DNA of 64,000 bases from Aliarcobacter cryaerophilus (GTDB taxonomy: Bacteria > Campylobacterota > Campylobacteria > Campylobacterales > Arcobacteraceae). A program made the translations under genes and the position numbers. The notes under the pieces are model-generated. The model saw only the letters and a program-made list of their open reading frames with translations. It did not search any database and was not told the origin of the DNA. Positions 25,012 through 34,177 of this stretch are shown piece after piece. Each line of letters begins with the position of its first letter. The stretch's first letter is position 1. The stretch covers positions 806,001 to 870,000 of the forward strand of contig NZ_CP060694.1 in the NCBI RefSeq assembly GCF_014352935.1. The letters run 5' to 3'.

Positions 25012-26904
25012 TGTAATGTTATATGCTATAAATGACATTATCCAAGCAGTTGTTGTAGTAAAAATAAATAGATACACAAGATATTTCCATCCTCCAGCTT
25101 CTTTTGTAAATACCATAGAAGCCGCCAAGCAAGGCAGATAAATCATTACAAATACTATAAATGAGATTGCAGCTTCAAAAGGAATATTTGTTTTTATTTT
25201 TTCAACTAAAGTAGTAGTTGGTTCATCTGGATTTTCACTCTCTCCTAATCCATATAAAATAGATAGAGTCGAAACAACAACCTCTTTAGCAGCTAATCCA
25301 GCTTCAAGTGCAACAGCCATTTTCCAATCAAACCCCAAAGGAGCAAAAAAAGGCTCACTAAATTTTCCAAGTTTTCCTAAATATGAGTTTTCAAGATTGT
25401 ATAAAGCTAACTCATTTTGTAACTCTTTTTTTACTTCATCATTTATTGCTAACTCTATTTTTTGATTTATTTCATCTTCAATATTTGGATATTTTGGGTA
25501 GTTACTCATAAACCATATTAAAATTGAAGCGGCTAATATAAATGTACCAGCTTTTTTTAGATACATAAAAGCCTTGTTTGTAATCTCTTTGTAAACTAGT
25601 TTTAGTGAAGGTAATCTATATTTTGGCATCTCCATAACAAATGGCTCATCTTTTCCTTTAAAAACTACTGCTCTTAAAAATTTTGCAGCAAATAATCCCA
25701 AAATAGCGCCACTAATATAGATTACAAATAGAATATTTCCAGCATTATTAGAACCAAAAAATGCACCTACAAAAAGTACATAAATAGGTAATCTCGCACC
25801 ACAAGACATAAATCCAATAATAAATAGCGTTAATAATTTATCTCTTTCATTTTTTAAAGTCCTAGCTGCCATATAAGCTGGAACACTACAACCAAAACCA
25901 GTAACAAGAGGAATAAATGATTTACCATGAAGTCCAAATTTATGGAAAGTTCCATCTAGTAAAAAAGCAACTCTACTCATATAGCCAGTTCCTTCAAGTA
26001 GCGAAATTCCTAAAAATAAAATCAAAATATTTGGTAAAAACATTACAACAGCACTAACTCCAGCTATTACACCATCTCCTAAAAGTGAAGAGAGTTGATT
26101 ATCTCCAATTATATTTTTAATAAGATCTATAAATGAAGAAAAAAAAGTGTCAATATAGTCCATAGGAATTTCTCCTAAGGTAAAAGTTAGCTGAAATAAT
26201 CCCCACATAAAAAATAAAAATATAGGAAGACCTATAAATTTATTCATCAAAATTGAGTCAATTTTTTCAGTAGTAGTTTTTTCTTTAATCTCTTCAATTT
26301 TTACGCATTGTTGAATAAGGTTTTTTATAAAATTAAACCTTTTAGCCAAAATCTCATCATGGTTTAAAATATGTGTGGTAAAAGAGTGTTTAAAAGTAGT
26401 TTTATCTTCTTCAAAAGTTTTTATAATTTGTTCTAGAAGCTCTATAATTCCATCTTTTTTCGTAGCACTTGTTTTTATACAAGGTGTATTTAAAAGAGAT
26501 GATAGTTTTTCATTATTAATTAAAATATTCTCTTTTTTTGCTTCATCACTCATATTTAGTGCAATAACCATTTTTTTATTTAAATCTAATAATTCACTAG
26601 TAAGTAGAAGATTTCTTTGAAGATTTGTTGAATCAATAACATTTAAGATAATATCATACTCATTTTGATTTAAAAAGTTTTTTACAACTTTTTCCTCTAA
26701 TGAGTAGTTTTCAAGAGAATAAGAACCAGGTAAATCAATAATTTTAATATTATAATCTTTATATTTAAAAATTACCTCTTTTTTTTCAACAGTAACACCT
26801 GAAAAATTACCCACTTTCAATCTTGAATTTGAAATTGAGTTAATAAGCATTGACTTACCAACATTAGGTTGACCTACAAGAGCTATTTTTATAGTTTTAT
26901 TCAT
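24994..26904 (-). CDS. feoB: Ferrous iron transporter FeoB
   Basis: 636 residues. The cytoplasmic G domain has GQPNVGKS (G1), NFSGVTVE (G2), DLPGSYSL (G3) and NMSDE (G4); a helical guanine-dissociation-inhibitor region follows, then about eight membrane segments with the paired Gate motifs (GFGCSVPAYMAAR, MSCGARLPIYV, GLAAKEVVVSTL). It imports Fe2+ under low oxygen. The size is like that of Helicobacter FeoB and shorter than the E. coli protein. feoA is 6 bases upstream; no feoC is present. Confidence 0.96.
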   Translation of the reverse strand: MNKTIKIALVGQPNVGKSMLINSISNSRLKVGNFSGVTVEKKEVIFKYKDYNIKIIDLPGSYSLENYSLEEKVVKNFLNQNEYDIILNVIDSTNLQRNLLLTSELLDLNKKMVIALNMSDEAKKENILINNEKLSSLLNTPCIKTSATKKDGIIELLEQIIKTFEEDKTTFKHSFTTHILNHDEILAKRFNFIKNLIQQCVKIEEIKEKTTTEKIDSILMNKFIGLPIFLFFMWGLFQLTFTLGEIPMDYIDTFFSSFIDLIKNIIGDNQLSSLLGDGVIAGVSAVVMFLPNILILFLGISLLEGTGYMSRVAFLLDGTFHKFGLHGKSFIPLVTGFGCSVPAYMAARTLKNERDKLLTLFIIGFMSCGARLPIYVLFVGAFFGSNNAGNILFVIYISGAILGLFAAKFLRAVVFKGKDEPFVMEMPKYRLPSLKLVYKEITNKAFMYLKKAGTFILAASILIWFMSNYPKYPNIEDEINQKIELAINDEVKKELQNELALYNLENSYLGKLGKFSEPFFAPLGFDWKMAVALEAGLAAKEVVVSTLSILYGLGESENPDEPTTTLVEKIKTNIPFEAAISFIVFVMIYLPCLAASMVFTKEAGGWKYLVYLFIFTTTTAWIMSFIAYNITKIVLA

Positions 26905-26910
26905 TTTATT

Positions 26911-27129
26911 TTATCCAACTTTAATATTGATAGCTTCGCTATGTCTTAATGCAACTTTTGATTGATTTATTTTTATCTCAATAGTTTTTTTAGCTAAAGA
27001 TTTTGCTGTTACACAAATTTCAGTTCCAACAATTATTCCAAAAGAATAGAGTCTTTTTTTTAAAACATCATCACAATTTATAGCTTTTATATTAGCCTTT
27101 TTTTGTAAATCTAAGTCATTTAGAGACAT
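26911..27129 (-). CDS. feoA: FeoA accessory protein
   Basis: 72 residues with an SH3-like fold: LYSFGIIVGTEICVTAKSL, KKTIEIKINQSKVALRHSEA and a final INIKV strand match FeoA. It supports FeoB function. The ATG is preceded by AAGG-type ribosome-binding sequence, and the operator region with a Fur-box-like palindrome lies just upstream. Confidence 0.92.
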   Translation of the reverse strand: MSLNDLDLQKKANIKAINCDDVLKKRLYSFGIIVGTEICVTAKSLAKKTIEIKINQSKVALRHSEAINIKVG

Positions 27130-27146
27130 TTTATACCTTTAAATAT

Positions 27147-27163
27147 TAATAATGATTATTATA
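27147..27163 (-). promoter_or_regulatory. Fur-box-like palindrome overlapping the feoAB -10
   Basis: TAATAATGATTATTA at 27147-27161 is a perfect 7-1-7 palindrome like Fur sites. The minus-strand TATAAT (27158-27163) overlaps it, so a bound Fur protein would block feoAB. The divergent fur-family gene is about 110 bases away. Confidence 0.6.
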
Positions 27164-27239
27164 ATGTAAAATAGATTAAATTGTATTAACATATATCAAT
27201 AAAATATAAGAAATATTTGAATTTTTTTTAAACTTTAGA

Positions 27240-27245
27240 TATACT
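27240..27245 (+). promoter_or_regulatory. -10 box of the fur-family gene
   Basis: TATACT, 27 bases upstream of ATG 27273; AAAGG precedes the start. Confidence 0.45.
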
Positions 27246-27272
27246 AGATTTTTATTTTTTAAAGGTGTTTTT

Positions 27273-27713
27273 ATGTTGAATAATTATGAAGAGATTATAG
27301 AAGAGTTAAAAAAGATTGTTAAGCAAAAAGGTCTTAAATATACTGAGCAAAGAGAGATTGTTTTAAGTATATTACTTCATGCAGATGGTCATTTAACTGC
27401 TGAAGAGGTTTACAATCAAATAAAAAAAGATTATCCAAACTCAAATGTTGGAATTGCAACTGTTTATAGAGCTTTAAGTTTTTTAGAGGAAGTCGAGCTT
27501 ATCGCTTCACTTAATTTTGGTGTAGATGGAAAGAAATATGAGAGTAATATTAAATCTCATCATGACCATTTAATCTGTACAGACTGTGGAAAAATAGTTG
27601 AGTTTGTTGATGAAGAGATTGAAAAACGACAAGAAAAAATAGCAAAAGCAAATAAGTTTAAAATAACTGATCATTCAATGCAATTATATGGTATTTGTGA
27701 AAGTTGTCAGTAA
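27273..27713 (+). CDS. fur: Fur-family metal-dependent regulator (likely Fur)
   Basis: 146 residues. A winged-helix N-terminus (LKYTEQREIVLSILLHADGHLTAEEVY…NVGIATVYRALSFLEE) precedes HHDHLICTDCGKIVEFVDEEIE, the metal-binding HHDH box with one CxxC, and a second CESC near the C-terminus for structural zinc. The position opposite feoAB, with a Fur-like palindrome between them, favours Fur rather than PerR or Zur, but the metal cannot be settled from the sequence. Confidence 0.88.
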   Translation: MLNNYEEIIEELKKIVKQKGLKYTEQREIVLSILLHADGHLTAEEVYNQIKKDYPNSNVGIATVYRALSFLEEVELIASLNFGVDGKKYESNIKSHHDHLICTDCGKIVEFVDEEIEKRQEKIAKANKFKITDHSMQLYGICESCQ

Positions 27714-27728
27714 AATTATTTTAAATAT

Positions 27729-27760
27729 AAAGACTCATAAATATAATTTATGAGTCTTTT
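27729..27760. terminator. Strong bidirectional terminator (fur / argG)
   Basis: AAAGACTCATAAAT at 27729-27742 pairs with ATTTATGAGTCTTT at 27746-27759 around ATA, a 14-bp stem flanked by A- and T-rich tracts on both sides. Confidence 0.9.
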
Positions 27761-27778
27761 ATCTTTTTTAAATCAAAA

Positions 27779-29014
27779 TTATTTTTGTTTTTTACCTGCA
27801 ATTACAAGTCTTAAAGCATTTAATCTAATAAATCCTTCTGCATCTTTTTGATTATAAACTTCATCTTTTTCAAATGTTGAATATGCATCATCATATAAAG
27901 ATTTACTTGATTCTCTTCCAATAACCATAACATTACCTTTGTAAAGTTTAAGTTTTACTTTTCCTTCTACATTTTTTTGAGTTGCATCAATTGCTGCTTG
28001 AAGCATTTCTCTCTCAGGTGAGAACCAATATCCTTGATAGATTAGTTTTGCATATCTTGGCATTAACTCATCTTTTAAGTGAGCAGCTTCTCTATCTAAA
28101 GTTAAAGATTCAATTGCTCTATGAGCTTTTAACATAATTGTTCCACCTGGAGTTTCATAACAACCACGAGCCTTCATACCAACATATCTATTTTCAACAA
28201 TATCAACTCTTCCAATACCATGTTTATTTCCAAGTTTATTTAAAGCTAATAAAAGATTTGCTGGAGATAATTTCTCACCATTTAGTGCAATTGGGTCTCC
28301 ATTTTTATACTCAATTTCAATAATTTCAGCTTGATCAGGAGCTTTTTCTGGAGATGTTGTCCATAACCACATAGACTCTTCAGGTTCAGCAGCTGGATTT
28401 TCTAAATGAAGTCCTTCATAAGAGATATGTAAAAGGTTTGCATCCATTGAATATGGGCTTATTTTTGGGTTTCCATTTTCATCAACATGCTTTTGAGAAA
28501 TTTCAATTCCATGTTTTTTTGCATATTCAAGTAGTGATTCTCTTGAGTTTAACTCCCACTCTCTCCAAGGTGCAATTACTTTTAAATCTGGATTTAAAGC
28601 TAAGGCTCCAAGTTCAAATCTAACTTGGTCATTTCCTTTTCCAGTTGCTCCGTGAGATACAGCTTGTGCACCTTTTTCATTTGCAATTTCTACAAGTTTT
28701 TTTGCAATCAGTGGTCTTGCTATTGAAGTTCCTAAAAGATACTCACCCTCATAAATAGCATTTGCTCTAAACATTGGGAATACATAATCTTTTACAAACT
28801 CTTCTTTAACATCTAAAATATATACATTTTCTGGTTTAATTCCACAAGCAATAGCTTTTGCACGTGCAGGTTCAACCTCTTCACCTTGTCCTAAATCAGC
28901 TGTAAAAGTTATAACCTCTGCATCATATTCATCTTGAAGCCATTTTAAAATAATAGATGTATCAAGCCCACCGCTATAAGCAAGTACAACTTTTTTAATA
29001 TCTTTTTTACTCAT
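27779..29014 (-). CDS. argG: Argininosuccinate synthase
   Basis: 411 residues. ATP-dependent joining of citrulline and aspartate in arginine synthesis. [18 protein letters not shown] is the ATP-binding PP-loop; [16 protein letters not shown] and the C-terminal [20 protein letters not shown] are conserved. Type-I length. It is transcribed alone, ending in the strong hairpin at 27729-27760. Confidence 0.98.
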   Translation of the reverse strand: MSKKDIKKVVLAYSGGLDTSIILKWLQDEYDAEVITFTADLGQGEEVEPARAKAIACGIKPENVYILDVKEEFVKDYVFPMFRANAIYEGEYLLGTSIARPLIAKKLVEIANEKGAQAVSHGATGKGNDQVRFELGALALNPDLKVIAPWREWELNSRESLLEYAKKHGIEISQKHVDENGNPKISPYSMDANLLHISYEGLHLENPAAEPEESMWLWTTSPEKAPDQAEIIEIEYKNGDPIALNGEKLSPANLLLALNKLGNKHGIGRVDIVENRYVGMKARGCYETPGGTIMLKAHRAIESLTLDREAAHLKDELMPRYAKLIYQGYWFSPEREMLQAAIDATQKNVEGKVKLKLYKGNVMVIGRESSKSLYDDAYSTFEKDEVYNQKDAEGFIRLNALRLVIAGKKQK

Positions 29015-29050
29015 AATTTTTTCCTATTTTTGGTAATTTATGGTGTGGAT

Positions 29051-29097
29051 AATACCAAAATTTTGTTGTAAATCCATTTAAACAATCTTTTGGTATT
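29051..29097. repeat. Inverted repeat between argG and the permease gene
   Basis: AATACCAAAA (29051-29060) is inverted at 29088-29097, with an inner TTGTT/AACAA pair. It could end the permease transcript on the minus strand, but no T-tract follows, so the role is uncertain. Confidence 0.4.
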
Positions 29098-29099
29098 TA

Positions 29100-29900
29100 T
29101 TAATTTTTAAGTAAATCTTTTTTATTTGCTATATTTTGTAAATAATCACTTATTTGGATTAGACAAAAAGTTATTATAAATATCATAAGTCCTGGAAAAA
29201 AGCTTAAATGCCAAGCAATATCAATTACAGCTTTTCCATCACTTAAAAGGCTTCCCCAACTCATTTGTGGTGGATTTACTCCAAGACCCAAAAATGAAAG
29301 TCCAGATTCTGCCAATATCGCACCGGCAACGCCAAATGAAAAAGAGATAAGGAAAATAGGAGCTAAAAGTGGAGCAAAATATTTTAAAATAATTTTTGTT
29401 TTACTTACATTTGCTATTTTTAATATTTTTATAAATGGCTTATTGCTAAGTGCAAAACTTTCACTTCTTATCATTCTTGACATTCCCATCCAACCAGTTA
29501 TTGAGATTACAAGTATCAAAACAAGACTATTTGCTTCGATGTATGAAACTAAAGCTAAAAGAAGAAAAAATGTTGGAAAAGTTAAAAATAGGTCAATTAC
29601 AATAGTAATAGTTTTATCAATATTTCCTTTAAAATAACCTGCAGTTATTCCAATAATAAGTCCCAAAAAAGATGAAAAAGATGCCGCTAAAAATCCTATT
29701 ATAAGTGAAGTTTGACCGCCTTCTAAAACTCTAGCAAATACATCTCTTCCTAATCTATCTGTTCCCATGATGTGTTCCAAAGATGGAGATAGAAGGATTT
29801 TATTTGGATTTAACTCATATGGAGAAACTGTATAAAAAATAGGAGCTATAAACATACCTAAAGCTACAACTATTAATAAAATTAAAGAAAATCTAAACAT
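29100..29900 (-). CDS. Orphan ABC permease of the oligopeptide/nickel (DppC/OppC) type
   Basis: 266 residues. An N-terminal membrane helix is followed by HIMGTDRLGRDVFARVLEGGQTSL, the DppC-type N-terminal signature. Five to six further helices follow, with the EAA loop LAESGLSFLGLGVNPPQMSWG and a final helix. Such permeases pair with a DppB-type subunit, ATPases and a binding protein; none is in the window. Its ATG overlaps the rsmD stop (TAATG). It could serve a transporter whose other parts are elsewhere. Confidence 0.85.
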   Translation of the reverse strand: MFRFSLILLIVVALGMFIAPIFYTVSPYELNPNKILLSPSLEHIMGTDRLGRDVFARVLEGGQTSLIIGFLAASFSSFLGLIIGITAGYFKGNIDKTITIVIDLFLTFPTFFLLLALVSYIEANSLVLILVISITGWMGMSRMIRSESFALSNKPFIKILKIANVSKTKIILKYFAPLLAPIFLISFSFGVAGAILAESGLSFLGLGVNPPQMSWGSLLSDGKAVIDIAWHLSFFPGLMIFIITFCLIQISDYLQNIANKKDLLKN

Positions 29901-30505
29901 TAATCTTTATAACTAAAGTAAGATAGTGAACTTTTACCAAACTTTCTAGTTTTTTCTAAACTAAATTTTCCTAAAATTTTTGGAACTTCAAGTTTTGACT
30001 CATGTTCAATTATGATTTTGAAAATATTACTATTTTCAATATTTTCAATCATTCTAAAAGATTTATCATAAATATCTTCCATTCCTTCTCTAAAATCAAA
30101 AGGGGGATCAACATATAAGATAACTTCTTCTTTAGAATTTTTTAAAAATTCTAAAATAAGAGGAGTTTGAACAAAAGCATTTCCTTGAATAGTTTGACAC
30201 TTTTCAATATTTATACTTTTACAATTTTTAACTAAAATAGAGTAAGATTTTTTGTCAAGCTCAATAAAATAAGCTCTTTTTGCACCTCTACTAATAGCTT
30301 CAAGTCCAATAGAACCACTACCAGCAAACGATTCTATAAAGATTTTATCAATAATATCAAATTGTAAAACATTAAATACAGACTCTTTTAAAACTGCTTT
30401 TGAACTTCTTGTTACATCCAAAGATGGTAGGCTTAAAACTTTACCTTTGTATGCACCTGCAATTATTTTTGTTGTTGGTTTTGTTATCTGTTTTATTTCG
30501 TTCAT
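29900..30505 (-). CDS. rsmD: 16S rRNA (guanine966-N2)-methyltransferase
   Basis: 201 residues. IIAGAYKGKVLSLPSLDVTRSS at the start, the SAM-binding motif FAGSGSIGLEAISRGAK and the catalytic DPPF motif (VDPPFDFREG) are those of RsmD. It methylates G966 in 16S rRNA. It is one of four consecutive minus-strand genes (5-FCL, rny, rsmD, permease), 18 bases downstream of rny. Confidence 0.93.
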   Translation of the reverse strand: MNEIKQITKPTTKIIAGAYKGKVLSLPSLDVTRSSKAVLKESVFNVLQFDIIDKIFIESFAGSGSIGLEAISRGAKRAYFIELDKKSYSILVKNCKSINIEKCQTIQGNAFVQTPLILEFLKNSKEEVILYVDPPFDFREGMEDIYDKSFRMIENIENSNIFKIIIEHESKLEVPKILGKFSLEKTRKFGKSSLSYFSYKD

Positions 30506-30523
30506 TTTTTGCCTTTTTCTAGA

Positions 30524-32068
30524 TTATCTAGCATAACTTTCAGCTCTTAACTCTCTTATTACATTTATTTTTATTTCACCTGGATATTGAACTTTCTCTT
30601 CAATCTCTTTTGCTATCTCTGTTGCTAATAAAACTGCTTCATCATCATTTACAAGTTTAGCATTTACTATAACTCTTACTTCACGTCCTGCATTTATAGC
30701 ATAAGCATTTGTAACTCCAATTTTACTTGTAGTTATATTTTCAATCTCTTCAACTCGTTTTAAGAAGCTCTCTAAAACTTCTCTTCGTGCACCTGGTCTT
30801 GCAGCACTTAAAGCATCTGCTGCACAAACAGCTGCACTTTCAACATTTATTGGTTCTTCATGACCATGATGAGCATAAATTGCATTTATTACAGTTTCGC
30901 ACTCTCCATATCTTTTACAAATATCAGCTCCTAAATCAACATGGCTTCCAGGTGCTTCATGAGTTAAAGCTTTTCCAATATCATGCATAAGACCAGCACG
31001 ACGTGCAAGTATTGCGTCTCCACCCATTTGAGCGGCAATAAGACCTGCAAGATGAGCAACTTCTAAAGTATGTGCTAAAGCATTTTGTCCATAGCTTGCT
31101 CTATATCTTAATCTTCCAACAAGTTTAATTAGTTCAGGATGCATAGATTTAATTCCAAGCTCCATAACAACATCTTCACCCTCTTTTTGTATCTTTTTAT
31201 CAAATTCAGTTTTTACTTTGTTATAAATCTCTTCAATTCTTGCAGGTTGAATTCTTCCATCTTCAAGTAGTTCTTGAATTGTTCTTGTAGCAATAGCACG
31301 TCTATATAAATTAAAAGATGAAACAGTGATAGTATTTGGAGTATCATCTATTATAATATCAACTCCTAAAAGCATCTCAAGAGCTTTTATATTACGTCCT
31401 TCTTTACCAATAATCTTTCCTTTTGTCTCTTCATCATTTAAAGGAATATTATTTATAAGTCGCTCCGCTGCAAACTCTCCTGCATATCTAGTAACTGCTT
31501 GAGATAAAATATTATTTACCTCTTGTTTTGAGTTTTGTTCTGCTAATTTATATTTTTTTCTAAAGATTGAAGCAATTTCAGCTCTTGAATCCTCTTCAAC
31601 TTTTTTTAGCATTAGCTCTTTTGCTTCACTTTTTGTAAGTCCACTAGCATTTTCCAAGATTTTTATAGCTTCAAGAGTTTTTTGTTCATAAGTTCTTTTT
31701 TGCTCTTCAATACCATCTTTTAATATAGCAATTTTTCTATTATTTTCGCTAATTTCTTCTTTTTGTGCTTTAATAAGTCTTAATTCATTTTCAAGATGCT
31801 CATTTAGCTCTTTTTCTTTCTTCTCAATCTTAAAAAGCATATTTTCATACTCTTTTCTAGCATTTTTAAACTCTCTATCACACTCAAATTTAGCTTTTAA
31901 TTGTGCATCTTTTAGTGCAACTTCTGCTTCGTGTTCTATAACTCTTGCTTTTGCCTTTGCTTGTTCTATGAAAACTTCAAACTTAGCTTTATTTATCTTC
32001 TTTGAAATAAAAACTGTAACAATTGAACTAAAAGCCCCAAATGCAACAGATATTAATAAAATCTCCAT
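30524..32068 (-). CDS. rny: Ribonuclease Y
   Basis: 514 residues. An N-terminal membrane anchor (about 2-20) is followed by a long coiled coil (about 30-200), a KH domain (GKIIGKEGRNIKALEMLLGVD), and an HD domain with HDIGKALTHEAPGSH and YAHHGHEEP. It is a membrane-bound endoribonuclease that initiates mRNA decay. Length and order are normal for the family. It starts 6 bases after the 5-FCL gene. Confidence 0.97.
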   Translation of the reverse strand: MEILLISVAFGAFSSIVTVFISKKINKAKFEVFIEQAKAKARVIEHEAEVALKDAQLKAKFECDREFKNARKEYENMLFKIEKKEKELNEHLENELRLIKAQKEEISENNRKIAILKDGIEEQKRTYEQKTLEAIKILENASGLTKSEAKELMLKKVEEDSRAEIASIFRKKYKLAEQNSKQEVNNILSQAVTRYAGEFAAERLINNIPLNDEETKGKIIGKEGRNIKALEMLLGVDIIIDDTPNTITVSSFNLYRRAIATRTIQELLEDGRIQPARIEEIYNKVKTEFDKKIQKEGEDVVMELGIKSMHPELIKLVGRLRYRASYGQNALAHTLEVAHLAGLIAAQMGGDAILARRAGLMHDIGKALTHEAPGSHVDLGADICKRYGECETVINAIYAHHGHEEPINVESAAVCAADALSAARPGARREVLESFLKRVEEIENITTSKIGVTNAYAINAGREVRVIVNAKLVNDDEAVLLATEIAKEIEEKVQYPGEIKINVIRELRAESYAR

Positions 32069-32074
32069 TTTAAC

Positions 32075-32611
32075 CTATCCCGTAATTATATAATCTGCTT
32101 CAATATCGTAATTATCACTTAAAATTTCTTTACTTTTACAAAGTTCAAGTTGTATAAAAACTATTTTTGGTCTGTATTTTAATCTATAAAAAAATCTATC
32201 ATACATACCTTTACCAAATCCTATTCTTTTATTTAAAGCATCTATTCCAACAATAGGAACTACTGCTAAGTCAATCTTATTTGGTTTTAAAAAAGAGTTT
32301 GTAGGCTCTTTAATATTAAACTTTTTTTTATGAAGAGGTAGTCTATACTTTACTATTTTAAAACTATCATCTTCCATAAATGGTACATAAACTATTTTTT
32401 TTTCTCTTCTTAACTCATTTATTAAAAGTGTTGTATCTACTTCTATATCAAGTGGAAGATACAATAAAATATTTTTTGCATCACTAATTTGTATAATACT
32501 CTTTAATTTTTTAATAACTCTCTTGTTTCTTGAGTATTTTGAAAAAAGTGCCACAAATTTTAATCTTTTAATACACGATTGTCGAAAATCACTTTTGTGA
32601 TTTGTGTTCAT
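32075..32611 (-). CDS. 5-formyltetrahydrofolate cyclo-ligase family protein
   Basis: 178 residues. ILLYLPLDIEVDTTLLI near the middle and VVPIVGIDALNKRIGFGKGMYDRFF near the C-terminus are the substrate- and nucleotide-binding motifs of 5-FCL (the GxGxGxYDR element reads GFGKGMYDR). It converts 5-formyl-THF to methenyl-THF. Genomic linkage with rny is common in Campylobacterota. An inverted repeat at 32623-32643 lies upstream. Confidence 0.88.
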   Translation of the reverse strand: MNTNHKSDFRQSCIKRLKFVALFSKYSRNKRVIKKLKSIIQISDAKNILLYLPLDIEVDTTLLINELRREKKIVYVPFMEDDSFKIVKYRLPLHKKKFNIKEPTNSFLKPNKIDLAVVPIVGIDALNKRIGFGKGMYDRFFYRLKYRPKIVFIQLELCKSKEILSDNYDIEADYIITG

Positions 32612-32622
32612 TTAAGCCTCAC

Positions 32623-32643
32623 TTAGGTAAAATCTCTACCTAA
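32623..32643. promoter_or_regulatory. Inverted repeat in a divergent promoter region
   Basis: TTAGGTA and TACCTAA separated by 7 bases, centred between the 5-FCL gene (minus) and the TlpA-like gene (plus). It may be an operator or a small hairpin; no regulator is identified. Confidence 0.35.
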
Positions 32644-32670
32644 AAAACAATTTTATCTAAAGGAATTAAA

Positions 32671-33216
32671 ATGAAGTTTAAAACTTTAGCAATTTTAACT
32701 ATTTTACCAATTTTATTTTTTACTGCTTGTGATTCAAAAAGTGATAAAAATCAAAAACCTACAATAAATAGCGCTGAAAAGCAATTTAATTTAAATACAA
32801 TTAATAACTCACAAATAAATATATCTTTAAATCAAGATAAGATAATTTTAAAAGATACAAATGATAAAATAGTTTTATTAAACTTCTTTACAACTTGGTG
32901 CCCAGCTTGCAAAGTTGAAATTTCAAATTTAGTTCAAATTCAAGAAACTTATAAAAATGATATTGTTGTAGTTGGAATTTTACTTGAAGAGTTTAAAACA
33001 AATGAAGAGATAAATGAGTTACTTAAATCTTATAATTTAAACTATACAGTAACAAACTCAAGTGAAGCTTTTGATTTAGCAAAATCATTGGGTGGAATTA
33101 AAGCAATTCCTACTATATTTTTAATAGATAAGCATGGAACATTTTTTCAAAAATATACAGGTTTAGTTCCAAATGAGATGTTAGAAGTTGATATTAAAAA
33201 GCTTTTAGAGAGATAG
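32671..33216 (+). CDS. TlpA/ResA-like thiol-disulfide lipoprotein
   Basis: 181 residues. The signal peptide ends in a lipobox (LFFTAC) at about residues 15-20, so it should be membrane-anchored by lipid. A thioredoxin-like fold follows: VLLNFFTTWCPACKVEISNL with active-site CPAC, and the cis-Pro segment IKAIPTIFLID. It likely reduces disulfides of periplasmic proteins, such as apocytochrome c, or supports oxidative folding. It precedes ftsY by 8 bases; that pairing looks like operon sharing, not a common function. Confidence 0.9.
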   Translation: MKFKTLAILTILPILFFTACDSKSDKNQKPTINSAEKQFNLNTINNSQINISLNQDKIILKDTNDKIVLLNFFTTWCPACKVEISNLVQIQETYKNDIVVVGILLEEFKTNEEINELLKSYNLNYTVTNSSEAFDLAKSLGGIKAIPTIFLIDKHGTFFQKYTGLVPNEMLEVDIKKLLER

Positions 33217-33224
33217 GATAAAAA

Positions 33225-34163
33225 ATGTTTAGTTTTCTTAAAAAAAATAAAGATAAAGATAATCAAGTTGTTGAAAATAGTGAAGTAAGTGAGAACTTTT
33301 TTTCAAAAGCTTTTAGTAAAACTTTTGCTTCAATAAAAAGTGTAGTACCTCAAAAAAAAGAGAAAATATCTTTTGAAGAGATTGAAGAGATTTTAATTGA
33401 AGCAGATGTTGAATATGAAATTATAGAAAAAGCTATGAATGGTTTACCTTCTATGATTTCAAGAAAAGAGTTAAGACATAGACTTGTAATGCTTTTTGAA
33501 CATGCTCCAAATGTTGATTTATCAAATATTCCAAAACCTTATGTAAGATTGATAATTGGAGTAAATGGTGCTGGAAAAACTACAACTATAGCAAAGTTAG
33601 CAGCTAAATTAAAAAAAGAGGGGCAAAGTGTAATTTTAGGAGCAGGAGATACTTTTAGAGCTGCTGCTATTGAACAACTTACTTCTTGGGCAAATAAACT
33701 TGATATTCCAATTATAAAAACAAAACAAGGTCATGATTCAAGTGCTGTTGCATACGATACAATTTGTTCAGCAATTGCTAGAAATATTGATAATGTTATT
33801 ATTGATACTGCAGGAAGACTTCAAACTCAATCAAACTTAAACAATGAGTTAAAAAAGATAGTCAAAGTTTGTGAGAAAGCTTTAGAAAATAGACCTTATC
33901 AAAAACTAATGATTTTAGATGGAACTCAAGGAAATAGTGCAATTGCTCAAGCAAAAGCTTTTAATGAAATTGTAGGAATAGATGGTATTATTGTAACAAA
34001 ACTAGATGGGACTGCTAAAGGTGGAGCACTATTTTCTATATCAAATCAGCTTGAACTTCCTATTTTTTATATAGGAGTTGGTGAAAAACAAGATGATTTA
34101 ATAGAATTTAGTCCAGATTATTTTGTAGATAGTCTGCTTGATGAGATTTATATTAAAGATTAA
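33225..34163 (+). CDS. ftsY: Signal recognition particle receptor FtsY
   Basis: 312 residues. An N helical domain (about 15-105) precedes the GTPase domain: GVNGAGKTTTIAKLAAKLK (G1), GAGDTFRAAAIEQL, IDTAGRLQTQ (G3), TKLDGTAKGG (G4) and IGVGEKQDDL near the C-terminus. It docks SRP-ribosome complexes at the membrane. The acidic A domain is very short, as in related bacteria. Confidence 0.97.
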   Translation: MFSFLKKNKDKDNQVVENSEVSENFFSKAFSKTFASIKSVVPQKKEKISFEEIEEILIEADVEYEIIEKAMNGLPSMISRKELRHRLVMLFEHAPNVDLSNIPKPYVRLIIGVNGAGKTTTIAKLAAKLKKEGQSVILGAGDTFRAAAIEQLTSWANKLDIPIIKTKQGHDSSAVAYDTICSAIARNIDNVIIDTAGRLQTQSNLNNELKKIVKVCEKALENRPYQKLMILDGTQGNSAIAQAKAFNEIVGIDGIIVTKLDGTAKGGALFSISNQLELPIFYIGVGEKQDDLIEFSPDYFVDSLLDEIYIKD

Positions 34164-34177
34164 CATAAGAGGGAAAT

